Origin: Paralvinella palmiformis
Taxonomy: Eukaryota; Annelida; Polychaeta; Terebellida; Alvinellidae
DNA: 64,000 bases
Direction: 5' to 3'
Assembly (NCBI GenBank): GCA_025642065.1
Contig: JAODUP010000578.1
Location: 206,391-270,390, forward strand
Below, piece after piece: positions 54,290-64,000 of this stretch. How positions within the stretch are numbered: position 1 is the stretch's first letter; each line of letters begins with the position of its first letter. A program made the translations under genes and the position numbers. The notes below the pieces were generated by a model. It worked only from the letters and a program-made list of their open reading frames with translations. It was not told the origin of the DNA and ran no database searches.

Positions 54290-54950
54290 AAGCAATACCG
54301 AGATCACTGCAGCATCTATAAAGTGTTGAACCTAAAGCTACAGCAGAGGATATCTGAGCATAGAGTAACAACCTAAAACATTTCTGTACATAAATACAAA
54401 TTTAGAGTAATAGTATGCTATAGTGATCTTTTTTTAATAAACTTGCAAACTTCTGGTTATAATCACATACGATGCCAACAGGTTAGGAAACACAATATTT
54501 ATAAATCTGACCATTAGCCCAAAATATTGTCACGAATTGTTGAGTATTTCTTCTTTAGAACACCGTCCAGAACTATTCAGTAACACACTCCATATTTAGT
54601 TACCCATTCTAAGTTTGTTCTGTGATGAATGTCACTAAACATAAACTAGATCTATATTAATTAAATTAATTTAATAATTTGACCTAGACTAGTCTAACGT
54701 TAAAGTAGCCGAATGTTTCCGTCATCAACATTTTCTATATTATCGCCCAACATTATTGGTTCAGTATTTGCTGAATGATATGTTATTCGGGAAGAATACA
54801 CCTGTCGTTTGAGCTAGATTAAAACATGCCTTCATATCTATTCCACTTCCCTGCAGTTTCTGAATCAAGCATCACCAAAACTAGCATTGAACAATTGCAT
54901 TTAACCAACTGGTGTATTGCAGATAGCGATTGGAATATGGGAGCTAATAA
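54290..54950. repeat. Dispersed repeat block shared with 32161-33475
   Basis: The compact version of the block: it lacks the SINE and the TIR element present in the 32-kb copy. Shared blocks include TCCGTCATCAACATTTTCTA and ATATTATCGCCCAACATTAT. Confidence 0.78.
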
Positions 54951-55217
54951 TTAGTGTGTGTGCGTGTATGTATTTGTATGTAGTCGGTATTTCAACAAAA
55001 TATGATATATTTAAATTATCAAACAGCTTTATTTAAACTAGTTATACGCTTACTCTTAAGTAGTTACGAGTTATTAACCGCGCGCTATCCTATCTTAGTC
55101 GTCAATTTGTTGTGGATGTGAGTGATAGTTACTCGAACACATGGTTTTGCAAAATCAAGAAAATCAACATTTATTCACTATCTGGCATCATCCGCAAACA
55201 CATGCATAGGGAGTCAC

Positions 55218-55480
55218 TATGGTATAACTAATAACGCGGTTGGCCACTGATCTCAGCCACATGAGATCAAATCTCGGCGTGGCCATGTCTAAACTGTGTT
55301 TCATCTTTCACTTCGCCTTATTACCTCTGGAGTTGGCCAGGCCCATCAACCAAAGACATGCATACATAAAATGCCATACTTTGATATTGAGTTGTCCAAA
55401 GCTTAATATAAGCAAACCTATGCTAAGAGTAGGGGGAAAATCAATTCATCGTCAGCATCAACACACACACACACACACAC
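55218..55480 (+). repeat. SINE S1 copy and (CA)n
   Basis: A degraded S1 copy with TGTTTCATCTTTCACTTCGC and GAGATCAAATCTCGGCGTGG (B-box-like). A (CA)n tract at 55460-55481 precedes the tandem duplication. Confidence 0.7.
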
Positions 55481-56129
55481 ACAGAGTGAGAGAGAGTAGC
55501 AATGACGGACGAGTAGTGTCATTCGCAGTATCGGAGATCTGCCTGAAATCGGCTTTTCTCGACCAAGGTCAAATAGATCAAGTAGATAGGCGCTTTAATT
55601 TAGAGCCCACCACACCTAACTGCATATACTTTGGGAAGCTAAATTAGGCGAGAATGATGTTCACTTAGTGATGAACGGAAACGTATGAGGATTAGCTGTT
55701 AGGTTCGAGTAAATCATAGTATTTACTCAGGTTTGAGACGATATATCGTTCTAGTCCAGTAATAATCTATTGTGCAGTATTGCTACTTTGTTTTTATTTT
55801 AGTTAAATCACTTCAGTGGGGTCCTACTGAGTTAGTGTACATTCTCTTTGTTATGAACAAAATTTAATGTTTGTTAACACGCTGAAGATATATAAAAGGC
55901 TTAAATTTTCACTTAGGTTAGAGAAGAACTTCGACGCCAAACTAGTCGGACGTGTATCGATACATGGTTCATATAGGTAGGATTTATTCAGTTATTCGAA
56001 CCCAGAATAAAGCTGAGGTCAGCATCTGAGGTGTCGAAATGTTTTATATACAGGTTTCTTTTGGACCACAGAAAATTACTGTTGAATGTAAACTGTGGTG
56101 TCAAAATAGTTTATGATATAATAATAATA

Positions 56130-58610
56130 ATGTATATTTAATAAAGCGCCCTTACTAGCAGGAGCCATTCAAAGGCGCTGTACAAATAATATGTAATATA
56201 ATAATACCCCAAATAATGTCTGTAAAAACCCTGTAATGATTTAAAAGATAATAATTATTTATCTGTGAAAGCGACCTTAAATAGGTGTGTTTTTAGAAGA
56301 GACTTAAAATTTCCAAGAGACGACGCATTTCTAATATTTGCCGGCAACTTATTCCACAAAGTGGGGGCTGCAACACTAAACGCACAATCACCATATGACT
56401 TGAGCCGAGACACTGGCACCTGCAATAGTATCTGACTGGATGACCTGAGTTTTCGGGATAACTTTCTAATGGAAACCAGTTCACACAGGTATTCTGGCGC
56501 CATATCATTAATAGATTTATAAGTTATTAACAGAATCTTAAAATGGATACGCTATCTAACAGGTAGCCAATGTAGTTTTTGAAGAATTGGGGTGATATGA
56601 TCATATTTTCTAGTATTTGTTACAATGTGAGCTGCACTATTCTGAATTCGCTGAAGGCGATTAATGTTATAATCCGATATGCCATATAACAGGGAGTTAC
56701 AATAGTCTATACGAGATGTGACAAAGGCGTGAACTACAGTTACAAGTGATTCTTGCGTCAAGAATGCTTTTAAACAGTGGATGTTCTTAAGATGGTAGTA
56801 GGGAGTTCGGCATACTGATGTTCATGCATGTTAATACATTGGTCAAAAATAACCCTTAGATTTTTTACTGACCCATTAGGGGTAATTGAAGATGCACCAA
56901 TCTGTAATTTGCTGGTGTCTTTAGGGATTTAACACAATGTGGTGATGCCAAATATAAAATATTTGTTTTATTATCATTTAGTTTTAGAAGATTTTGAGTC
57001 ATCCATAGCCGAATATCGGCAATACAATGTTCAAAATTCTTCAAGGAAGAGGAGAAATTTAACTCATTGTCAGGATCCAGTGATATATACAGCTGTGTGT
57101 CATCAGCATACAAGTGATATTTAACCCCATATCGCTGCGCAATGATCCCAAGAGGACGGGTATACATTGTGAAAACCAGAGGACCAAAAACTGAACCCTG
57201 TGGTACACCAGATAACAAAATCTGAATGTCAGATAAAATACCACGAACAGACACTCTCTGGGAGCGTTGTTTCAGATAGGATCTAAACCATTCAAGTACT
57301 CTACCTGACAGACCAAACATGTCTTTTAACCTAGAGAAAAGTACATTATGGTCAACTGTATCAAATGCAGCAGACAGGTCCAGAAGAACAAGTATTACTG
57401 GCTTACCTTGATCAATTGACATCATAATATCATTTTTCACTCGAACCAAGGTTGTTTCAGTGCTGTGACCACTTTTATAGGCAGACTGTAGTGATTCATT
57501 AAGGTTATTATTGATTAAATATTTGTTTAGATGGAAAGCAACTGCCTTTTCTATAACTTTAGATAAAAATGTAAGATTTGAAACAGGTCTGTAATTGTTT
57601 AGAATATTACAGTCCATAGTGTTTTTTTTATTAATGGTTTTACAAGGGAAGCTTTCATGGATCTTGGGAAAACACCCAGAGATAATGATTTATTAACTAT
57701 ATTTGTAATTGGTTTATCAGAACATCCAGACAATCTTTCACAAGCCATGTAGGCATAGGGTCAACTGCACAGAAAGCATTAGATGACTTTTTCAGCAACT
57801 GTCTGATATCAGTCTCTGTAAAAGGCTCAAATGTATCCATCATGGATATGCAGGACTCTTCTACCAATGGCTTACCCTGTGATAAGGTGCTGGACTGGAA
57901 CCCACTATGTATATTTAATATTTTTTGACAGAAGAAATTATTAAAACAATGGGCCATATCTTTATCTGAGTTGATATTATTTGGGAGGACAGTTTGACTT
58001 TTATGTAATACTTTATCTTTTTATTCTAATATTCAGATTTAGCAGAGGCAAGGGTATTTTTAACAAGAATTTTACTGACCTTGAACATTTCAAAATGAAC
58101 ACACAAACTGGTCCTGATCCACAGCCGCTCACAATACCTTCTGTGTCTCTTTGCAGCCTGTATGTTCTTATTATACCATGGAAGCATTGGTCTGCTTGGC
58201 ATTTCCTTTGTCCTTAAAGGTGCATGTTGATCTACAATGTCTCTCAATGTATTATCATAGAGATCCACCAGATGATCCACATCATCCGGTGGATCCAATA
58301 CTAGAGAAGAGACTCGCAGATCAGCAAGAAAAGCCTCCTTGTCAATTGACTTATATCTTCTATATGAAATAACTTTAGCTGAAACAAATTGTTTCTGTAA
58401 AGATACATTAATGTCAACAAGAAAATGATCAGACAGCATGGAAGACACAGACACATCTTTAATCAAATTATCATCATCACGGGAGATGACAAGATCTAAG
58501 ATGTGACCATGTCTGTGTGTTCTTTCTTGGACATGCTGCCTGAGATTGGCAGATCTAAGAATGTCAGCCATATGTATGTAGCAAGTCACCATTGAACCAC
58601 ACGCACGTGT
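56130..58610 (-). pseudogene. CR1/jockey-like LINE, unit 1 copy
   Basis: 5'-truncated non-LTR retrotransposon. From high to low coordinates: the end of the endonuclease (RTHRHGHILDLVISRDDDNL then SDHFLVDIN), a linker, and reverse transcriptase with [49 protein letters not shown] and catalytic YHLYADDTQLYISL. After a frameshift come SRIDYCNSLLYGISDYNINR and the C-terminal SYGDCAFSVAAPTLWNKLPA, and a 3' UTR ending near an (AAT)n tail. At least two frameshifts separate these blocks. Confidence 0.93.
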
Positions 58611-58859
58611 TTTTGTTGCGAGCTGTGGTATCAAATGGTATGTTTTTATGTGCTTCCGCTTTTTGTACGTAGCCTGCATGTAGCCGCTTTCCTGTGGGCG
58701 TGACATATTTGTCGCGTACGAAAAGCGAATTAGCTGGTTCCCACAGGCTGATGAGTAGACCAGACACATGCTTAGGTATACGCACACATTTATCAATATG
58801 TGGAGGTATGGAACATTTTATTTTAGATTAATGTATGTATAGTTGTATTTGTATTTAGA

Positions 58860-59215
58860 TTTATGGAGGTAGGTTTCGAAGGATGTTTAGATATGTTGAT
58901 GCTCTGTGCCTGTTGCCTCTTTATATGTACCCTAAAACGCACATTGCCCGTGCCAGACATCTTATCTATTTCCATCCAGATTCCTTATTACCCCAATGTA
59001 AGAAAGTTATGTCGTTATTACAACATATTTGAGTTTATTAGCTTTGTTATGTATAATGTAGAATCTATATTGTTGTCCTCTTATGTGGTCTGGCGAAACG
59101 ACCTATTAAATCATACAATGCTGCTTGATGGATTTATACTCCTGGAGTCGTTTGTTACTCCGGCAGGCATCTCCATGGGTATTAAGCTGCGGACAGAGTT
59201 TTTTCCCATATTATG
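58860..59215 (+). pseudogene. Unclassified frame, unit 1 copy (frameshifted)
   Basis: Same sequence as the open frame at 62635-62970, but an extra C in a C-run (about 58992) and an extra T near 59200 break it. The downstream part keeps VRKLCRYYNIFEFISFVMYN. Confidence 0.6.
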
Positions 59216-59889
59216 AGTAATTAGATTACACTGATATAGGAAATTTGTTAAATGTATAGCTACTATAATCCCGACGTGTCATTCGCAGTATCGGAGATCT
59301 GCCTGAAATCCGCTGTTCTCGACCATGGGTCAAATAGATCAAGTGGATAGGCGCTTTAATTTAGATCCCACCACACCTAACTGCATATACTTAGGGACGC
59401 TAAATTAAGCGTGAATGAACGTTCACTTAGTGATGAACGGAAACGTATGAGGATTAGCTGTTAGGTTCGAGTAAATCATAGTATTTACTCAGGTTTGAGA
59501 CGATATATCGTTCTAGTCCAGTAATAATCTATTGTGCAGTATTGCTACTTTGTTTTTATTTTAGTTAAATCACTTCAGTGGGGTCCTACTGAGTTAGTGT
59601 ACATTCTCTTTGTTATGAACAAAATTTAATGTTTGTTAACACGCTGAAGATATATAAAAGGCTTAAATTTTCACTTAGGTTAGAGAAGAACTTCGACGCC
59701 AAACTAGTCGGACGTGTATCGATACATGGTTCATATAGGTAGGATTTATTCAGTTATTCGAACCCAGAATAAAGCTGAGGTCAGCATCTGAGTTGTCGAA
59801 ATGTTTTATATACAGGTTTCTTTTAGCCCACAGAAAATTACTGTTGAATGAAAACTGGGGGTTAAAATAGTTTATGATATTAAAAATAA

Positions 59890-62360
59890 AATAAATTTTA
59901 AAAAAAGCGCCCTTCCCTAGCAGGAGCCTTTCCCAAAGGCGCTGTACAAATAATATGTAATATAATAATACCCCAAATAATGTTTTTGTAAAAACCCTGT
60001 AATGTTTTAAAAAAGATAATAATTATTTATCTGTAAAAACGACCTTAAATAGGTGTGTTTTTAGAAGAGACTTAAAATTTCCAAGAGACGCCCTTTCTAA
60101 TATTTGCCGGCAACTTATTCCACAAAGTGGGGGCTGCAACACTAAACGCACAATCACCATATGACTTGAGCCGAGACACTGGCACCTCCAATAGTATCTG
60201 ACTGGATGACCTGAGTTTTCGGGATAACTTTCTAATGGAAACCATTTTCAAAGGTATTCTGGCGCCATATCATTAATAGATTTATAAGTTATTAACAGAA
60301 TCTTAAAATGGATACGTTTCTAACAGGTAAATGTAGTTTTTGAAGAATTGGGGTGATATGATCATATTTTCTAGTATTTGTTACAATGTGAGCTGCACTA
60401 TTCTGAATTCGCTGAAGGCGTTTAATGTTATAATCAGATATGCCATATAACGGGGAGTTACAATAGTCTATACGAGATGTAACAAAGGCAGGGAACTACA
60501 GTTACAAGTGATTCTTGTGTCAAGAATGCTTTTAAACAGTGGATGTTCTTAAGATGGTAGTAGGCAGCTCGGCATACTGATGTTCATGCATGTTAATACA
60601 TTGGTCAAAAATAACCCTTAGATTTTTTACTGACCCATTAGGGGTAATTGAAATGCACCCCTCTTAATGCTGGTGTCTTTAGGGATTTAACACAATGTGG
60701 TGATGCCAAATATAAAATATTTGTTTTATTATCATTTAGTTTTAGAAGATTTTGAGTCATCCATAGCCGAATATCGGCAATACAATGTTCTAAATTCTTC
60801 AAGGAAAAAGGAGAAATTTAACTCATTGTCAGGATCCAGTGATATATACAGCTGTGTGTCATCAGCAACAAGGGGATATTTAACCCCATATCGCTGCGCA
60901 ATGATCCCAAAGAGGCGGGTTTTCTTTTTAAAACCAAAGGACCCAAAAAAGAAACCCCGTGGTACCCAGATAACAAAATCTGAATGTCAGATAAAATACC
61001 AGAACAGACACTCTCTGGGAGCGTTGTTTCAGATAGGATCTAAACCATTCAAGTACTCTACCTGACAGACCAAACATGTCTTTTAACCTAGAGAAAAGTA
61101 CATTATGGTCAACTGTATCAAATGCAGCAGGCAGGTCCAGAAGAACAAGTATTACTGGCTTACCTTGATCAATTGACATCTTAATAATTATTTTTCACTC
61201 GAACCAAGGTTGTTTCAGTGCTGTGACCACTTTTATAGGCAGACTGTAGTGATTCATTAAGGTTATTATTGATTAAATATTTGTTTAGATGGAAAGCAAC
61301 TGCCTTTTCTATAACTTTAGATAAAAATGTAAGATTTGAAACAGGTCTGTAATTGTTTAGAATATTACAGTCCATAGTGTTTTTTTTTATTAATGGTTTT
61401 ACAAGGGAAGCTTTCATGGATCTTGGGAAAACACCCAGAGATAATGATTTATTAACTATATTTGTAATTGGATCTCACATCATCCAGACAATCTTTCACA
61501 AGCCATGTAGGCATAGGGTCAACTGCACAGAAGGCATTAGATGACTTTTTCAGCAACTGTCTGATATCAGTCTCTGTAAAAGGCTCAAATGTATCCACCT
61601 TGGATATGCAGGACTCTTCTACCAATGGCTTACCCTGTGATAAGGTGCTGGACTAGAACCCACTATGTATATTTAATATTTGTTATTTATTATTAAAACA
61701 ATGGGCCATATCTTTATCTGAGTTGATATTACTTGGGAGGACAGTTTGACTTTTATGTAATACTTTATCTTTTTATTCTAATATTCAGATTTAGCAGAGG
61801 CAAGGGTATTTTTAACAAGAATTTTACTGACCTTGAACATTTCAAAATGAACACACAAACTGGTCCTGATCCACAGCCGCTCACAATACCTTCTGTGTCT
61901 CTTTGCAGCCTGTGTGTTCTTATTATACCATGGAAGCATTGGTCTGCTTGGCATTTCCTTTGTCCTTAAAGGTGCATGTTGATCTACAATGTCTCTCAAT
62001 GTATTATCATAGAGATCCACCAGATGATTCACATCATCCGGTGGATCCAATACTAGAGAAGAGACTCGCAGATCAGCAAGAAAAGCCTCCTTGTCAATTG
62101 ACTTATATCTTCTATATGAAATAACTTTAGCTGAAACAAATTGTTTCCGTAAAGATACATTAATGTCAACAAGGAAATGATCAGACAGCATGGAAGACAC
62201 AGACACATCTTTAATAAAATTATCATCATCACGGGAGATGACAAGATCTAAGATGTGACCATGTCTGTGTGTTCTTTCTTGGACATGCTGCCTGAGATTG
62301 GCAGATCTAAGAATGTCAGCCATATGTATGTAGCAAGTCACCATTGAACCACACGCACGT
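59890..62360 (-). pseudogene. CR1/jockey-like LINE, unit 2 copy
   Basis: Duplicate of the unit 1 LINE, with the same truncation point. The reverse transcriptase is more damaged: the VPQGSV and YADD blocks fall in the error-rich stretch at about 60860-60980. The linker and endonuclease end remain open (61778-62344). Confidence 0.9.
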
Positions 62361-62634
62361 GTTTTTTGTTGCGAGCTGTGGTATCAAATGGTATGTTTTT
62401 ATGTGCTTCCGCTTTTTGTACGTAGCCTGCATGTAGCCGCTTTCCTGTGGGCGTGACATATTTGTCGCGTACGAAAAGCGAATTAGCTGGTTCCCACAGG
62501 CTGATGAGTAGACCAGACACATGCTTAGGTATACGCACACATTTATCAATATGTGGAGGTATGGAACATTTTTTTTAGATTAATGTATGTATAGTTGTAT
62601 TTGTATTTAGATTTATGGAGGTAGGTTTCGAAGG

Positions 62635-62970
62635 ATGTTTAGATATGTTGATGCTCTGTGCCTGTTGCCTCTTTATATGTACCCTAAAACGCACATTGCC
62701 CGTGCCAGACATCTTATCTATTTCCATCCAGATTCCTTATTACCCAATGTAAGAAAGTTATGTCGTTATTACAACATATTTGAGTTTATTAGCTTTGTTA
62801 TGTATAATGTAGAATCTATATTGTTGTCCTCTTATGTGGTCTGGCGAAACGACCTATTAAATCATACAATGCTGCTTGATGGATTTATACTCCTGGAGTC
62901 GTTTGTTACTCCGGCAGGCATCTCCATGGGTATTAAGCTGCGGACAGAGTTTTTCCCATATTATGAGTAA
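62635..62970 (+). CDS. Unclassified open frame, 111 codons
   Basis: From ATG to TAA it encodes MFRYVDALCLLPLYMYPKTH, then HLIYFHPDSLLPNVRKLCRY and an aromatic, hydrophobic stretch (YNIFEFISFVMYNVES), ending FFPYYE. The frame is open for eight more codons upstream to a tag that could be a splice acceptor (gtatttag at about 62610), so it may be a terminal exon. Family unknown. It occurs in both tandem units but is intact only here. It may belong to a mobile element or a host gene. Confidence 0.4.
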   Translation: MFRYVDALCLLPLYMYPKTHIARARHLIYFHPDSLLPNVRKLCRYYNIFEFISFVMYNVESILLSSYVVWRNDLLNHTMLLDGFILLESFVTPAGISMGIKLRTEFFPYYE

Positions 62971-63102
62971 TTAGATTACACTGATATAGGAAATTTGTTA
63001 AATGTATAGCTATTATAATCCCGACGTGTCATTCGCAGTATCGGAGATCTGCCTGAAATCCGCTGTTCTCGACCATGGGTCAAATAGATCAAGTGGATAG
63101 GC

Positions 63103-63246
<144 letters not shown>

Positions 63247-63555
63247 ATGAACTCTCTTTCCGGCATATCACCAAATTATACATCGACGGAAATATATTGA
63301 AGGTTTTATATGACCCTCATCACAATGTTTTTAGTTGTCTTATATATGCACCATCTAGACAATATTTTTTGAATCAGTTAATTTTAAAAACCTTGGCAAT
63401 CATGTAATACTCAAGAGTGACTTCACTCAAGACGTGATAGCAAAATAATCCAGATTAGTGCAATCCACCGATATATGAGCGATGGAAATGATATTAAATA
63501 TGTCTGATAGCCCAAAATAAAATTTAGTTTCTAATTCTATGGATACTATTAAGTT
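63247..63555. other. No assignable gene; short open frame at the start
   Basis: A frame after the CA tract reads HITKLYIDGNILKVLYDPHH and stops at 63407. I do not recognise it. Confidence 0.3.
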
Positions 63556-63706
63556 TGGCTTTTATCCACTCACATACTAAACCGTTAGGCTTGGTTGTGC
63601 CATGTTCAACGCATGACAATTACCCACATATTTCTTTTATCCACTCACATATTAAACCGTTAGGCTTGGTTGTGCCATGTTCAACGCATGACAATTACCC
63701 ACATAT
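63556..63706. repeat. Tandem duplication, unit about 75 bp
   Basis: Two nearly identical copies of CTTTTATCCACTCACATACT followed by AAACCGTTAGGCTTGGTTGT and ATGACAATTACCCACATAT. Confidence 0.92.
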
Positions 63707-64000
63707 ATTGTTTATTTAATAAATACTAGTTTACAATGATCATGTAACATCATAATATAATATTTTACCCAAGATAATATCGTGTTGATGCCGAAACCAA
63801 TCTCAGAAACATAATGAAGAAATTGGGTTTAATGGGTTTACAATGCCACATTTCCTTGGGCTTGGAAAAATACCCAGAGATGTATAACAATATCTAACTG
63901 GCGGCTGAGGAATTCTCTGATTTAAAACAAAAATATTGAAAATAACGTCACTAACTATGTGAAATAAATATATACGACTAAATTTCTCACCTTTCTATTC

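Overview
The window is non-coding-rich, A+T-rich metazoan DNA: spliced genes with GT-AG introns, very abundant di-, tri- and tetranucleotide repeats, tRNA-derived SINEs, non-LTR retrotransposons, BEL/Pao fossils and several families of short terminal-inverted-repeat (TIR) elements. Gene content (an ionotropic glutamate receptor, a secreted CAP protein with EGF-like exons, a C2H2 zinc-finger protein) and repeat style fit a lophotrochozoan, most likely a mollusc. The taxon is inference, not proven here. There is no prokaryotic operon, CRISPR array or rRNA gene. All three host genes lie on the minus strand, so they read from high to low coordinates. Layout: (1) 887-17455 is an ionotropic glutamate receptor gene. 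Twelve exons with consistent splice phases cover the amino-terminal domain, S1, M1, the pore loop and M3 (647 complete codons). The first exon(s) and S2/M4 are not found. Its introns hold SINEs, a broken Tc1-type transposon, a THAP-encoding P-like element nested in a relative, and large microsatellites. (2) 16.2-25 kb is transposon-rich: a TA-flanked TIR element containing two SINEs, BEL/Pao integrase and reverse-transcriptase fossils in opposite orientations, and a LINE endonuclease fossil. (3) 26347-28234 holds the two 3' exons of a gene for a protein with an AT-hook and three C2H2 fingers. (4) 28.7-38.4 kb holds SINEs, TIR elements, and a LINE interrupted by a composite retro-insertion with a 7-bp target duplication. 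(5) 39069-50595 is a secreted CAP/CRISP-like gene: five exons of CAP domain plus three near-identical 114-bp EGF-like exons made by tandem duplication of about 1.9-kb units. (6) 52.3-53.4 kb is a BEL/Pao integrase fossil. (7) 55.5-63.1 kb is a tandem duplication of a roughly 3.75-kb unit. Each unit carries a 5'-truncated LINE on the minus strand and an unclassified open frame on the plus strand. The second copy has clustered indels that may reflect poor consensus. The host genes show no sign of working together as a system. The most informative features are the insertion histories, readable because several elements have exact target duplications or unoccupied paralogous sites. Exon boundaries were read by eye from splice signals, phase and family similarity; no search or alignment program was run.
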